Shown in pieces: positions 36,113 through 45,404 of a DNA stretch of 64,000 nt (positions are counted from its first letter, which is position 1; the number at the start of each line of letters is the position of its first letter). Position numbers and translations under genes: made by a program. The notes beneath the pieces are model-generated. The model saw only the letters and a list, made by a program, of their open reading frames with translations, ran no database searches and had not been told where the DNA came from. This DNA is from Bradyrhizobium algeriense (GTDB lineage: Bacteria > Pseudomonadota > Alphaproteobacteria > Rhizobiales > Xanthobacteraceae): NCBI RefSeq assembly GCF_036924595.1, contig NZ_JAZHRV010000001.1:620001-684000 (forward strand), given 5' to 3'.

Positions 36113-36807
36113 GCGGCAAGCTCCCGTTCGACGAAGCGGCCCTTGTCGAGATGAAGCACGCGCTTGGCGTAGTTTGCCGCCGCGGGGTCATGCGTGACCA
36201 TCACGATGGTCTTGCCGAGCTCGCCGTTGAGCAGTTGCAGGATCGAAAGGATCTCGTCGGCGGATTGCCGGTCGAGATCGCCGGTCGGTTCGTCGCACAG
36301 CAGCAGGTTCGGATCCGAGACGATGGCGCGCGCAATCGCCACGCGCTGCTGCTGGCCGCCCGACATTTCGCGCGGTCGGTGCTTGATGCGATCGGCAAGC
36401 CCGACCACGGAAAGCGCGGTGTGAACGCGCTCCGCGCGTTCCTTGCTGCGCAATCTGGTGAGCAGCAGCGGCAGTTCGACGTTCTGCGCCGCGGTCAGCA
36501 TCGGCATCAGATTGTAAAACTGGAAGATGAAGCCGATATTGGCGGCCCGCCAGGCGGCGAGTTCACCCTCGGAGAGACCATCGATACGGTGGTCCGCAAC
36601 CGCAATCTCGCCGGCGTCGGCGCGATCGATACCGCCCAGCAAATTGAGCAGCGTCGTCTTGCCCGAACCGGACGGCCCCATGACGGCAATGAAATCCCCT
36701 CGGGGGATCGCAAGATCAAGATGATCGAAGATCGAGATCGTTTCCTTGCCCTTGGTGAAACGCTTAGCTACGCCGGTAAGGCGAACCATCGGATGCTCGG
36801 CTGTCAC
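36109..36807 (-). CDS. ABC exporter ATP-binding protein (LolD/MacB type)
   Basis: A 232-residue ATPase with Walker [11 protein letters not shown]-loop [16 protein letters not shown], signature [15 protein letters not shown], Walker [12 protein letters not shown] and switch His in [12 protein letters not shown]. Its family powers export from the membrane to an outer partner. It lies between the HlyD adaptor and the permeases in the same operon. Confidence 0.9.
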   Translation of the reverse strand: MTAEHPMVRLTGVAKRFTKGKETISIFDHLDLAIPRGDFIAVMGPSGSGKTTLLNLLGGIDRADAGEIAVADHRIDGLSEGELAAWRAANIGFIFQFYNLMPMLTAAQNVELPLLLTRLRSKERAERVHTALSVVGLADRIKHRPREMSGGQQQRVAIARAIVSDPNLLLCDEPTGDLDRQSADEILSILQLLNGELGKTIVMVTHDPAAANYAKRVLHLDKGRFVERELAA

Positions 36808-36838
36808 GCTTGTCTCCTCCAGGGATTCCGGCTGGATG

Positions 36839-37912
36839 CTAGTTCGCGGCGGTGGTCTCAGTGGCGCCCTTTGTCTTGGCGTCGCCTAGGAAGTTCACCT
36901 TCACCGCCATGTCGGGCAGGATGCGCGGGTCTTTCTTTTCGAAGCGGATGCGAACCTTCACCGTGGCCTTCTCGCGGTTCGCGGTCGGCACGATTGCGAT
37001 GACAGAGGCGGGAATTGTCCAGTCCGGATAGGCATCCAGCATCGCGTTCACGGCGCCGCCGGGAGCGACGCGGCCGATGAAGGCCTCGTTGACGTCGACT
37101 TCGATTTCGATCGAATCCATGTCGACGATGGTGCAGATGCCGGTGCGGGTGTAGCCGCCGACCGACATCGGTGAAATCATCTCGCCGGGCTGTGCGCTGC
37201 GGTCGATGACGACGCCGGCGAACGGCGCGCGGATTTGATGCTTGTCGAGCATCGAGGCGCTGCGCTTGGCGTCGATCCTGGCGGTCTCGAATTGCGACTG
37301 CGCCTGGCGCAATTGCGCGCTGAGCACGCCGACCCGGGCCTGTGCCTTGGTCAGGTCGGCCTCGGTCGCGAAATTCTTTTGCGACAGGGTTTGCACGCGC
37401 GACATAATCCGGGTCGCATCCTCCAGATCGGCGGTGATCGCGGCGACCGCGGCGTCGGCCGTCTCGACGCGGGAGCGGGCCAGCTCATAATCCCTTTCGG
37501 CAAGCACGCTATCGAGCCGGGCGACCACCTGACCGTCGGTCACGGTCATGCCTTCGTCGATGAAGACCTCGACCACCTTGCCGGTGATCTCGGCCGCAAC
37601 GGTCGCCTTGCGGCGCGCCACCACATAGCCGGAAGCCGCCAGATTGCCGGCCGCCTTGCTATTCGGTGCAGGCGGCTGAGGTGTCTGTGGCTGCGCGGCG
37701 GACTGCTGTGCGATCTGTGGTGCGGTCTCCTTTGGCGGGTCCTGCCTGCGGAACTCGTAAGCGCCAAAGGCCGCGAATGCGACGACGCAGGCGACAATCG
37801 TAGCCGAGATCGGCAGCCAGCGGCTTTTCGGCCGCTCCACCTTGCTGGCGCTTCGATCGATGGTCAGCGATCTCAGCAATTTGCTCTTGTCGTCGGTCAT
37901 CTTCATTTCCAT
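36839..37912 (-). CDS. Periplasmic adaptor (HlyD/MacA-like membrane fusion protein)
   Basis: A 357-residue protein: cytoplasmic N-tail (1-32), one membrane helix (about 33-52), a Gln/Pro-rich linker (55-90), then lipoyl-type beta motif (TVAAEITGKVVEVFIDEGMTVTDGQVVARLD), a long coiled-coil hairpin (about 135-205), IRAPFAGVVIDRSAQPGEMIS and a beta-barrel domain. It bridges the inner-membrane exporter to an outer-membrane channel. It is the first gene of the four-gene export operon; starts at 37912, with ATGs two and four codons later as alternatives. Confidence 0.85.
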   Translation of the reverse strand: MEMKMTDDKSKLLRSLTIDRSASKVERPKSRWLPISATIVACVVAFAAFGAYEFRRQDPPKETAPQIAQQSAAQPQTPQPPAPNSKAAGNLAASGYVVARRKATVAAEITGKVVEVFIDEGMTVTDGQVVARLDSVLAERDYELARSRVETADAAVAAITADLEDATRIMSRVQTLSQKNFATEADLTKAQARVGVLSAQLRQAQSQFETARIDAKRSASMLDKHQIRAPFAGVVIDRSAQPGEMISPMSVGGYTRTGICTIVDMDSIEIEVDVNEAFIGRVAPGGAVNAMLDAYPDWTIPASVIAIVPTANREKATVKVRIRFEKKDPRILPDMAVKVNFLGDAKTKGATETTAAN

Positions 37913-38309
37913 CCGGCTGCTCGCTGCAACTTCCGCGCGGGCGGCATCATTTCTCGCGCTGGTGGTCTCGCTTACAGCCGGTTCACATGTCTCGCCATAG
38001 AAGGGGGCAGGCCTCAGGCTTCCCGTAAGGCAGCGACCCCAGCTCGGTCAAAATTCCCGTTGAGCTCTCGCGAGCGCCAGGCGGCGCCCGTTTTTCGACG
38101 AGGCGAATGACACGTATTTAAAGCCTAATGGTGACGGAGGCAATTCCCGGAACCAGCAAGAGTTGTATGCTCCGTGTTGCCAGTTGTGGCCATGAGCATG
38201 GAGTATCCTTCGTAAACGCCCGTCGATCCCCAAATGCGCTCAAAACTCGGCAAAATCTTGCGGCGGGAACCAGTCGTTGCAATTGGCAGTCGCCGGCGAA
38301 ATGTCGCGT
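37913..38309. other. Non-coding space, nothing assigned
   Basis: About 400 bases between the exporter adaptor start and the oxidoreductase stop. The only structure I see is a short stem (GCGCC-AGGC-GGCGC, 38074-38087) followed by TTTTT on the plus strand. Short open frames here lack ribosome sites and recognisable products. The adaptor operon promoter should lie in the left part. Confidence 0.4.
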
Positions 38310-39323
38310 TCAGCCGATCTCGATCGCCACCTTCCCGAAATGCGCGCCACTCTCCATGTAGGAAAACGCCTGTTTCACCTGATCGAACGAAAAGGTCCTG
38401 TCGATCACGGGCTTCATGCGGCTTGCCGCGATGGCATCCGCCATCGCCTTGAGGTCCTCGACCGATCCGACGGTGACGCCCTGTAGCCGTTGCTGTTGCA
38501 TGACCATCAATGGCAGCCGCGAGTCTGACGGCGGCGGGCCGGCGAGCACGCCGATGAAGGCGATCGTGCCGCCGATCCTGGTCGCCCTGATCGATTCGTT
38601 CAGCGTCCCGACCCCGCCCACCTCGACGACCAGGTCGACGCCGTGGCCGCTCCATTCGCGGGCTTTCTTTCCCCAGTCGGGTGTCGCCTTGTAGTTCAAT
38701 GTAAAGTCTGCGCCGAGCTGCTTGAGACGTTCGATCTTGGCATCGCTGGACGAGGTTGCGATGACGCGCGCACCGCACATCTTCGCAAACTGAATGGCAA
38801 ACAGGGATACCCCGCCGGTGCCTTGTGTCAGAACGGTCTGGCCGGGTTTCAAGCCGCCGAGCTTGACGACCGCGCTCCATGCCGTGACCCCGGCGCAGGG
38901 AAGTGCTGCGGCTTCGATGTCGCTGAGGTGCTCCGGCGTTCGGACCAGCGCGTGCTTCGGAAATATCCGATATTCGGTGAGGACGCCGTCCACCGAGCCG
39001 CCGAGGGCTGCGCGCATCTTTGCTTCGCTCGGTTCGCCGCCGATCCAGCTTTCGAAGAAACTGCCGATGACGCGGTCGCCGGCTGCGAATTCCCGCACGC
39101 CCGGGCCGACCCGCTCGATTACGCCCGCGCCGTCCGAAACCGGCACGAGTGGAAATTTCTGACGCGAACCGTAACCGCCCTTGACGGTGAGAAGATCGCG
39201 ATAGTTCAGCGTTGCCGCCTTGAGCCGAACCAGCACCTCGCCCTCACCGGGCTCCGGCACGGGCTTGTCGACGAGGGCAAGTCCATCGATTCCGCTCGGT
39301 CCCTGTAGCTCGTAGCACTTCAA
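38310..39323 (-). CDS. Zinc-free quinone-oxidoreductase-like alcohol dehydrogenase (MDR)
   Basis: A 337-residue medium-chain dehydrogenase with LNYRDLLTVKGGYG, the Rossmann stretch TGGVSLFAIQFAKMCGARVIATSSSDAKIERLKQLG and AFIGVLAGPPP. The classical zinc-ligand GHE motif is replaced by SDGAG, so it belongs to the zinc-free quinone oxidoreductase branch. It lies 73 bases downstream of the azoreductase gene, on the same strand as the large cluster, and may be its last gene. Confidence 0.82.
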   Translation of the reverse strand: MKCYELQGPSGIDGLALVDKPVPEPGEGEVLVRLKAATLNYRDLLTVKGGYGSRQKFPLVPVSDGAGVIERVGPGVREFAAGDRVIGSFFESWIGGEPSEAKMRAALGGSVDGVLTEYRIFPKHALVRTPEHLSDIEAAALPCAGVTAWSAVVKLGGLKPGQTVLTQGTGGVSLFAIQFAKMCGARVIATSSSDAKIERLKQLGADFTLNYKATPDWGKKAREWSGHGVDLVVEVGGVGTLNESIRATRIGGTIAFIGVLAGPPPSDSRLPLMVMQQQRLQGVTVGSVEDLKAMADAIAASRMKPVIDRTFSFDQVKQAFSYMESGAHFGKVAIEIG

Positions 39324-39396
39324 CGGGGTTCTCCTTCGGCGCAGCCGGGTAAGCGCAATATAGCCGGAAATGTTCCGGTTGCGCCAAGCCTATGAA

Positions 39397-40023
39397 TCAG
39401 AATCGCGCGGCCAGCTCGGCCAGCCGCCGATGTGCGCCTTCGCGTGCGGTGCGGATCGGTTCGAGCGGCCCGGTGGTCGGTCCGATCGGCACGAAACGCA
39501 CGTCGCTGACACCGATGAAGCGCAGCGCCTCGCGCAGATAAGGGGTCGCCATATCGATGCGGCCGCGATTCATGCCGGTGATGAAATCGCTGCCGCTCGC
39601 CAGGATCACGATTGTCGGCCTGTTCTTGAACAGCGGCAGGTACCCTTGCGCCGGATCGTAGCGGAACGCCAGCCCGGGCTGTGTGATGACGTCGATCCAT
39701 TGTTTCAGCTTGTAGGGAATACCAAAATTCCACATCGGCGTCGAAATCAGCACGCGGTCGGCGAGCGCGAACCGGAGCGCGATGCGCTCGGTGACCGCAA
39801 ACGCATCGCGCTGCGAATCCGTGAACGCCCGCCCGCCGATACGGGCATATTTAGCCTCCAGTACATAACCCTCGAATTCCGGCATGTGATCCCGCCACAG
39901 GTTCATCACGTCGATGTCCCAGTCCGGCCGTGCCTCGCGGAAACGATCGATGAAGACGCGCGCGCCGGCGGAGGATTCCGAGTCTGCGCGCGGCGAGCAG
40001 CTCAGGTGAAAGAGTTTTGGCAT
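39397..40023 (-). CDS. FMN-dependent NADH-azoreductase family protein
   Basis: A 208-residue flavodoxin-like protein with FMN-binding LSCSPR at the N-terminus and TPMWNFGIPYKLKQWIDVITQPGLAF in the middle, typical of AzoR. Such enzymes reduce quinones and azo bonds with NAD(P)H. Start 40023 is at MPKLFHLSCSPR; a longer frame overlaps the upstream gene and lacks support. It begins 13 bases after the SMP-30/isochorismatase-like fusion in the large minus-strand cluster. Confidence 0.85.
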   Translation of the reverse strand: MPKLFHLSCSPRADSESSAGARVFIDRFREARPDWDIDVMNLWRDHMPEFEGYVLEAKYARIGGRAFTDSQRDAFAVTERIALRFALADRVLISTPMWNFGIPYKLKQWIDVITQPGLAFRYDPAQGYLPLFKNRPTIVILASGSDFITGMNRGRIDMATPYLREALRFIGVSDVRFVPIGPTTGPLEPIRTAREGAHRRLAELAARF

Positions 40024-40036
40024 GGCCGCGCTCTGT

Positions 40037-41614
40037 TCATCCCAATCCCCTGATGACCGCATCGGCGTTGGTGACGACGGCAACGTTCTGCATCGCAAAA
40101 TTGATGGAGGCGTTGTGCCAGTCGGCGTTCATGGTCGAGCAGCAGTCTTCAGGGACGATCATGAAGTAGCCCTTGTCCGCGCCGGTGCGCGCGGTGTGCT
40201 CGATCGACATGTTGGTCCAGGCGCCGGTATTGATGATCATGTCGCGGCCGGTCGCCTTGAGGATGGTCTCCAGCCGCGTGCCTTCCCAGGCGCTCATCCG
40301 CATCTTCTCGACGATGAAGTCGCCGGCGCGCGGCTCCAGCCCTGAAACCGGCGCTGCGCCCCAGCTTCCGCGCACCATCGCATTACTATCGACCAGCCCT
40401 TCGAACAGCGGCGCGTTGAGCGTGACGCCGGGCGCGCCCGGCTCGACGATGAACCAGACATGGATGATGATGACGCCGCGCGCCCGCGCCGCCTCAGCGA
40501 GGCGGCGGACATTGTCGACCACGCGTTGCTGGCGCGCGTGCGCAGGCGAGCCGGAATCGGCGAACGCGCCACCCTCCATGATGACGTCGTTCTGCAGATC
40601 CTGAATGATCATTGCGCAGCGCCGCGGGTCGAGCTGCATGTCGCCGCCGGCCAATTGAGGTGCAGCGGGTGGCGCGGATCCGGTCTCGGGGCCGGTCGAA
40701 GCGCGGCCGCTCATATAGGGTTCGTGGCGCGGTCCGGCCTTGACCGGGATCGCATAAACCGAGTGGGTGGCGGTCAGATAGAGCGTGCGAAAGTCAGCGC
40801 CGCCCCAGGCGAGATTGGCAACGAGTTCGGGAACGCGAACCTTGCCGAGCAACTCGCCGGCGGGAGAATAGACCCAGACGCCGCCGGGCGCCGTGACCCA
40901 GACATTGCCGCGCTGGTCGCACTTCATGCCGTCGGGCAGGCCGGGTTCGAGCTCCGAGCGAATGCCGCTGGCGAAAACGCGCGCATTGGCGAGCGAGCCA
41001 TCGGCTTCGACGTCAAAGACGCGGATCAGCGCCTGCGTGGTGTCGTTGACGTAAAGCAGGCGCTCGTCGGGCGAGAAGCAGAGGCCGTTCGGTTGGTCGA
41101 ACAGATGGCGGTCGACCACGAGTCTCGGTGGACCGCCGCCGGGCGGGACGCGATAGACGCCCTGGAAGCCGAGCTGGCGCGGTCGCTCGACGCCGTAGAC
41201 CGGCATGCGGCCATACCAGGGATCGCTGAAATAGATCGCGCCGTTCGAATGCACGCAGACGTCGTTCGGGCTGTTGAGTTCCTGATTTTCGAAATGCGAG
41301 GCAATCACCTCGCGCCTTCCGTCGGGCCGCTCGCGGATCAATGACGAGGTGGCGTGCTCGCAGACAATGAGATTGAACTCCGCGTCATAGGTCATGCCGT
41401 TGCATTTGTTCGAAGGCCGCTTGACCTCGACGACGCCGCGCTTGGCATCCCATCGCCGGCGCACATCGCCGGGCATATCCGAGAACAGCAGATAGTGATG
41501 GACCGGATGCCAGATCGGCCCTTCTGTGAAATCGAAGCCCGTGCCGACCTGGCCGACCGGCGCATAGGGATCGATCAGGATTTCGAATTCCGGGCGCAGC
41601 GTGACGTGCGTCAT
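40037..41614 (-). CDS. Fusion: SMP-30/gluconolactonase plus isochorismatase-like hydrolase
   Basis: A 525-residue two-domain protein. Residues 1-295 form an SMP-30 beta propeller with the metal ligands Glu31 (TEGP), Asn176 (QPNGL) and Asp228 (PDGM), usually a lactone hydrolase. A Ser/Gly/Pro linker (296-328) leads to an isochorismatase-like domain (329-525) with Asp339 in IIQDLQNDV, Lys437 in VEKMRMSAWEGT, and TGAWTNMSIEHTAR. In normal members the nucleophile Cys sits where Ser470 is found here, so hydrolysis by the usual route is doubtful. It lies between the azoreductase and a lactonase in the large cluster. Confidence 0.82.
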   Translation of the reverse strand: MTHVTLRPEFEILIDPYAPVGQVGTGFDFTEGPIWHPVHHYLLFSDMPGDVRRRWDAKRGVVEVKRPSNKCNGMTYDAEFNLIVCEHATSSLIRERPDGRREVIASHFENQELNSPNDVCVHSNGAIYFSDPWYGRMPVYGVERPRQLGFQGVYRVPPGGGPPRLVVDRHLFDQPNGLCFSPDERLLYVNDTTQALIRVFDVEADGSLANARVFASGIRSELEPGLPDGMKCDQRGNVWVTAPGGVWVYSPAGELLGKVRVPELVANLAWGGADFRTLYLTATHSVYAIPVKAGPRHEPYMSGRASTGPETGSAPPAAPQLAGGDMQLDPRRCAMIIQDLQNDVIMEGGAFADSGSPAHARQQRVVDNVRRLAEAARARGVIIIHVWFIVEPGAPGVTLNAPLFEGLVDSNAMVRGSWGAAPVSGLEPRAGDFIVEKMRMSAWEGTRLETILKATGRDMIINTGAWTNMSIEHTARTGADKGYFMIVPEDCCSTMNADWHNASINFAMQNVAVVTNADAVIRGLG

Positions 41615-41633
41615 CGGTTCGTCCTTTCAGCAC

Positions 41634-42482
41634 TCAGGCCGGGAACCAGTTGCGCTGTGGCAGGCTCTGAACCACGGGGCCCGGCACCTGATCGTGCAGA
41701 CGGCCCACCACCACGCCGCCTTCGATCTTGGCCGGGCGGTCATGAACGGGGAGCAGGTAGCGCGAATTGCTCAGGAGTTTTTTGATCGCTGCTTTTTCGG
41801 CGCGCTTGCTGGTGCCGTGATTGCCTGTCGTGCGCGGCTCGGCGTCGTGGATCTCGTTGAAGGGCGTGACGATCTGGTCATTGAAATCGTAGATCACGTC
41901 GCCGCAGATGGTGGCGATGCCGTCGGCGGTGTGAACGTGTATGTTCATCGAGCCTTCGGTGTGGGCGTTGGCGGCGTCGCAATAGACGCCCGGCATTAGT
42001 TCGATCGGGCCGGTCACTTCGAGATCGAGGAATCGCAGCGCGCTCCTGGTGTGCAGGCGGTCGATCAGATGCTTGATATCGGGTGCCGGATATTGCGGAT
42101 GCATCAATCCGGAGACGGAATATTCCAGCTCCTTGCGGTTGAGCACGACGGTCGTGTTCATCGGAAACAAATCGTCCTTGCCGGCATGGTCGATATGCAA
42201 ATGCGTGTGGCAGACATAGCGGACGTCGCCCATGCGCACGCCGTGGCGCGCGAGTTGGTTCTCGATCATGTTCTCATGGAATTGCAGCCCGCGCATGCCC
42301 AGCGTTTCCATGATCTGGTTGGAGCGATAGCCGGTATCGATCACGACCGGGTAGGGGCCGCCCACGATCAGAAAGCCCAGCGTCAGGACTCGGCGGGTCC
42401 GGCCGCAATCGCGGCCGAGCACGAGGAAGCTCGATTCCAGTTCGATATCGCCATAGTCCAAAATCTTGATTTCAAGCGGCAT
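41634..42482 (-). CDS. Metallo-beta-lactamase-fold lactonase (AHL-lactonase-like)
   Basis: A 282-residue MBL enzyme with the zinc motif HTHLHIDHAG, a later His in DAANAHTEGSMNIHVHT and Asp in TICGDVIYDF, plus the C-terminal LLPVHDRP. It is close to N-acyl-homoserine lactonases (AttM/AiiA group), which open lactones; in this context a pathway lactone is as likely as a quorum signal. It begins 30 bases after the amidohydrolase and ends 19 bases before the SMP-30 fusion. Confidence 0.82.
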   Translation of the reverse strand: MPLEIKILDYGDIELESSFLVLGRDCGRTRRVLTLGFLIVGGPYPVVIDTGYRSNQIMETLGMRGLQFHENMIENQLARHGVRMGDVRYVCHTHLHIDHAGKDDLFPMNTTVVLNRKELEYSVSGLMHPQYPAPDIKHLIDRLHTRSALRFLDLEVTGPIELMPGVYCDAANAHTEGSMNIHVHTADGIATICGDVIYDFNDQIVTPFNEIHDAEPRTTGNHGTSKRAEKAAIKKLLSNSRYLLPVHDRPAKIEGGVVVGRLHDQVPGPVVQSLPQRNWFPA

Positions 42483-42512
42483 ATGTCTCTCTCCCCGAAT
42501 TCTCTTGTTCGC

Positions 42513-43403
42513 TTAAATTCCCAGCCGATAAACGCGCATCGCGGTTGTTCGCAGAACGGCATCGCGCTGGTCCGCGCGAAGATGTGCGGTCGCGGCGAGA
42601 TAGGCGTTCACAAGTTCGCGATAGCTGGTCCAAAGTTTTTCGATCGGAAAATTGGAGCCGAACAGGCAGCGATCGGCGCCGAAGATCGTCACCGTGTCGG
42701 CGAGGACGCCGGCGACGTGGGCCGGATCGTTGCGGTGGATGAAGGTGCCGAGGCCGGAAAGCTTTGAGACGACGTTCGGGCAGGCCGCAAGCCGCATCAT
42801 TCCACCGCGCCAGGCGGATTGGCCGTGCGGAGAAAGGTCTTCCAGCATGCCGGCATGCTGCAGGATGAAGGTCACGTCGGGACAGGCTTCGGCGAGTCCG
42901 GCGGCATCCGCCATCTGCGGCGCGAACACTTGCAGGTCGAAGCTGAAGCCATACTCGGCGAGCCGCGCGACGTTGCGCCGGATGTTTGGATCGGCGCAGA
43001 GGTCGGGCCGCGCGGCAAAACGATAGAGCGGGTTTTCGTGCCAGTGCAATTGCATGCGCACGCCACGCACCAGGGGATAGCGCGCGAGACGATCGAGTTG
43101 CGGGCGGACGTCATCGACGTTGAAGTCAGCATAGGAGACAATGGCGTGCGGCCAGCCATGATCCTTCGCGGTCTGCTGCACCCAGGCGGTTTCGTCCTCG
43201 AAACGATCGTTGGCCCAGTTGGTTTGCACATAGACCGACCGCGTCACGCCGGAGCCTGCGAGATCATCGAGATATTCCTGGATCGGATAGTCGCGCCGGA
43301 TCGGCTCGTAGGGGCCGAAGATGCGCGGCTGCATCGGGCCGCTCAGCCAGGGCAGGTCGGCCTGACGCCAGATATGATGATGGGCATCGACGATTTCGGT
43401 CAC
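42513..43403 (-). CDS. Amidohydrolase (PDC hydrolase/fuconolactonase group)
   Basis: A 296-residue TIM-barrel metal hydrolase. The N-terminal metal motif DAHHHIW, then QLHWHENPLYRF and the C-terminal GADRCLFGSNFPIEKL are typical of the amidohydrolase_2 family, which opens lactones or decarboxylates ring acids such as pyrone dicarboxylate. It overlaps the VWA gene by four bases in the large cluster. Confidence 0.85.
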   Translation of the reverse strand: MTEIVDAHHHIWRQADLPWLSGPMQPRIFGPYEPIRRDYPIQEYLDDLAGSGVTRSVYVQTNWANDRFEDETAWVQQTAKDHGWPHAIVSYADFNVDDVRPQLDRLARYPLVRGVRMQLHWHENPLYRFAARPDLCADPNIRRNVARLAEYGFSFDLQVFAPQMADAAGLAEACPDVTFILQHAGMLEDLSPHGQSAWRGGMMRLAACPNVVSKLSGLGTFIHRNDPAHVAGVLADTVTIFGADRCLFGSNFPIEKLWTSYRELVNAYLAATAHLRADQRDAVLRTTAMRVYRLGI

Positions 43404-44518
43404 GCGGCCTTCCTTTGTCCAAGCGAGAGAACGTGCGAAACGATCGCGGCTGACGATCCGCCGTCGACCAGATCATCTACGAAGCGCCGGATCGCGATCA
43501 GCGCTTCGGTCTGCGGCTGAAAGCCGGGACCGGTGGCGAGCGGTGTCAGCCAGCTCAGGCGCCAGGCACGTCGCGACAATTTTGCGACGGCGTCACGCAA
43601 GGCAGAAGGATCGCCGCGCTCAAGGCCGTCGGAGACGATGACGACCGCGGCGCCGCGCGCATAGCTGCCGAATCTTGGCACCGCCAGGAACGCCTGCAGC
43701 GCATCGCCGATCCGGGTGCCGCCGTCCCAATCGCTGACCAGATGCGCAGCCGCCGACAGCGCCTGCTCGCGGCGCTTGAGGCGGAGCGCGCGGGTGACGC
43801 GGGTGAGGCGGGTGCCGAAGGTGAACACCTCGACATTGGGAGCCGCGTGCGACAGCGCATGCGCGAGCTTCATGTTGTCGTCGGTGCGCCCCTTCATCGA
43901 GCCGGAGACGTCGATCAGCAACAAAACCTTGCGCGGCCGGGCACGCCGTTTCAGCCGCCCGAGCCGCAGCACCTCGCCGTCGTTGCGCACGCTCTCGCGC
44001 AGGGTGCGGCGCAGATCGGCCCAGGGGCCCCGGCGGGCGCGCATGCGCCGATGGCCGCGCCGTCGCGGCAGCCGCGCAGGCGCCTCGCGTGACAGTTTTC
44101 GCAGGGCATCGGCGGTTTGGCTAGGCGCGAAGCGGCGTTCGACCAGCGCCTCGGCGCGGGCCGCGGCAAGTCCGGACTCGTTGGCTTCGTCGGCGAGCAA
44201 TGTTTCGTCCTCGCCGCGTCCTCCCTCCTGCAGGCGAACGACTTCCTCGTCTTGCGCGCCCGCATGATCGATCGCTTCACTGCCGAGGAAATGGAGGTCG
44301 AACAGCCGGTCGTAGGTCGCGCGCCGCTCGGGCGGCGGGGCGAGCGTCGCCAATCCCGCGAGACGGATGGCTTCCATGCTGCGTGGGCCGAGTAGCTCGA
44401 TCGCCGCAAGGAACGCCGTCGTCTGTTCCGGCGCCACGGCGAAACCGTTAACGCGCAGCAGCGCGACAAAGGACACGAACACGCGGGCCGCGTGGGGTAG
44501 CTGAAGTTCGTCGCTCAC
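43400..44518 (-). CDS. VWA-domain protein (CoxE-like)
   Basis: A 372-residue protein. The middle is Arg-rich (LPRRRGHRRMRARRGPWADLRRTLRE), followed by a von Willebrand A domain with the metal site DVSGSMKGR and VIVSDGLERGD. CoxE proteins act with the MoxR-type CoxD ATPase to insert the sulfur/metal cofactor into molybdenum hydroxylases. It overlaps both neighbours by four bases, showing tight coupling with the ATPase gene. Confidence 0.85.
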   Translation of the reverse strand: MSDELQLPHAARVFVSFVALLRVNGFAVAPEQTTAFLAAIELLGPRSMEAIRLAGLATLAPPPERRATYDRLFDLHFLGSEAIDHAGAQDEEVVRLQEGGRGEDETLLADEANESGLAAARAEALVERRFAPSQTADALRKLSREAPARLPRRRGHRRMRARRGPWADLRRTLRESVRNDGEVLRLGRLKRRARPRKVLLLIDVSGSMKGRTDDNMKLAHALSHAAPNVEVFTFGTRLTRVTRALRLKRREQALSAAAHLVSDWDGGTRIGDALQAFLAVPRFGSYARGAAVVIVSDGLERGDPSALRDAVAKLSRRAWRLSWLTPLATGPGFQPQTEALIAIRRFVDDLVDGGSSAAIVSHVLSLGQRKAA

Positions 44519-45396
44519 GCAGCCGCCTCCGCAATCAGGGCGTCGAGCCGGCCGGAGATGAAGGTGAGATCTTCCTCGTCCTTCAACGCGACACCGATGG
44601 AGCGCTTGAAGGCGTCCGGCCAGCGCGCGCCGCGTGCGTGCAGCAGCGTGGCTGCTTCCGCCCAGTCCACCGCTTCGGCGATACCCGGCGCCTTGCTCAG
44701 CGGTTCGCGCCGCAGCCGGCCGACGGCGGCGACAACAGCGCGCGCGGTTGCTTCGGCGACGCTTGACGCCCGCATCATCACGATGCGCGCCTCGCGCTCG
44801 GCCGTCGGATAATCGATCCAGTGATAGACGCAGCGGCGGCGCAACGCCTCGTGCAGGTCGCGGGTGCGGTTCGAGGTCAGCACGACGACGGGGCGTTCGG
44901 TAGCGCGAACTGTGCCGCGCTCGGGAATGGAAATCTGGAAGTCGGAGAGGAACTCGAGCAGGAACGCCTCGAACTCCTGGTCAGCGCGGTCGATTTCGTC
45001 GATCAGCAGGACGGTGGAGTCAGGCGCGCGCAAGGACGCGAGCATCGGCCGTTCGATCAGAAAAGTCTCGCCATAGATGTCGATGCTCTCTTCGCCGGCC
45101 TGGCGGATCGCGAGCATCTGGCGCGGATAGTTCCACTCGTAAAGCGCGGCCGATGCGTCGATGCCCTCATAGCATTGCAGGCGGATCAGGCGGCGGCCGA
45201 GCACGGCGGCGATGGCTTTTGCGGCTTCGGTCTTGCCGACGCCCGGCGCGCCTTCCAGCAGCAGCGGCTTTCCGAGTGCAAGCCCGAGATAGGCCGCCGT
45301 CGCGAGGCCATCGTCTGCAAGATAATAGGCCGTTCGCAACGCCCGTTCGAGCGCCTCGGGGCTATCGATGCCGACGATGTTGCCGCGGACCGTCAT
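44515..45396 (-). CDS. MoxR-family AAA+ ATPase (CoxD-like)
   Basis: A 293-residue AAA+ ATPase with Walker A EGAPGVGKTE, Walker B VLLIDEIDRADQEFEAFLLE, sensor region PVVVLTSNRTRDLHEALRRRC and arginine-finger context. CoxD is needed for maturation of the CO-dehydrogenase cofactor. It lies eight bases after the large-subunit C-terminal piece and overlaps the VWA gene. Confidence 0.88.
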   Translation of the reverse strand: MTVRGNIVGIDSPEALERALRTAYYLADDGLATAAYLGLALGKPLLLEGAPGVGKTEAAKAIAAVLGRRLIRLQCYEGIDASAALYEWNYPRQMLAIRQAGEESIDIYGETFLIERPMLASLRAPDSTVLLIDEIDRADQEFEAFLLEFLSDFQISIPERGTVRATERPVVVLTSNRTRDLHEALRRRCVYHWIDYPTAEREARIVMMRASSVAEATARAVVAAVGRLRREPLSKAPGIAEAVDWAEAATLLHARGARWPDAFKRSIGVALKDEEDLTFISGRLDALIAEAAA

Positions 45397-45404
45397 ACTC
45401 TACC

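Noticed and set aside
41634..42482. Dedicated quorum-quenching enzyme
   Set aside because: Sequence is AHL-lactonase-like, but its place inside a catabolic cluster without LuxI/LuxR genes favours a pathway lactone.
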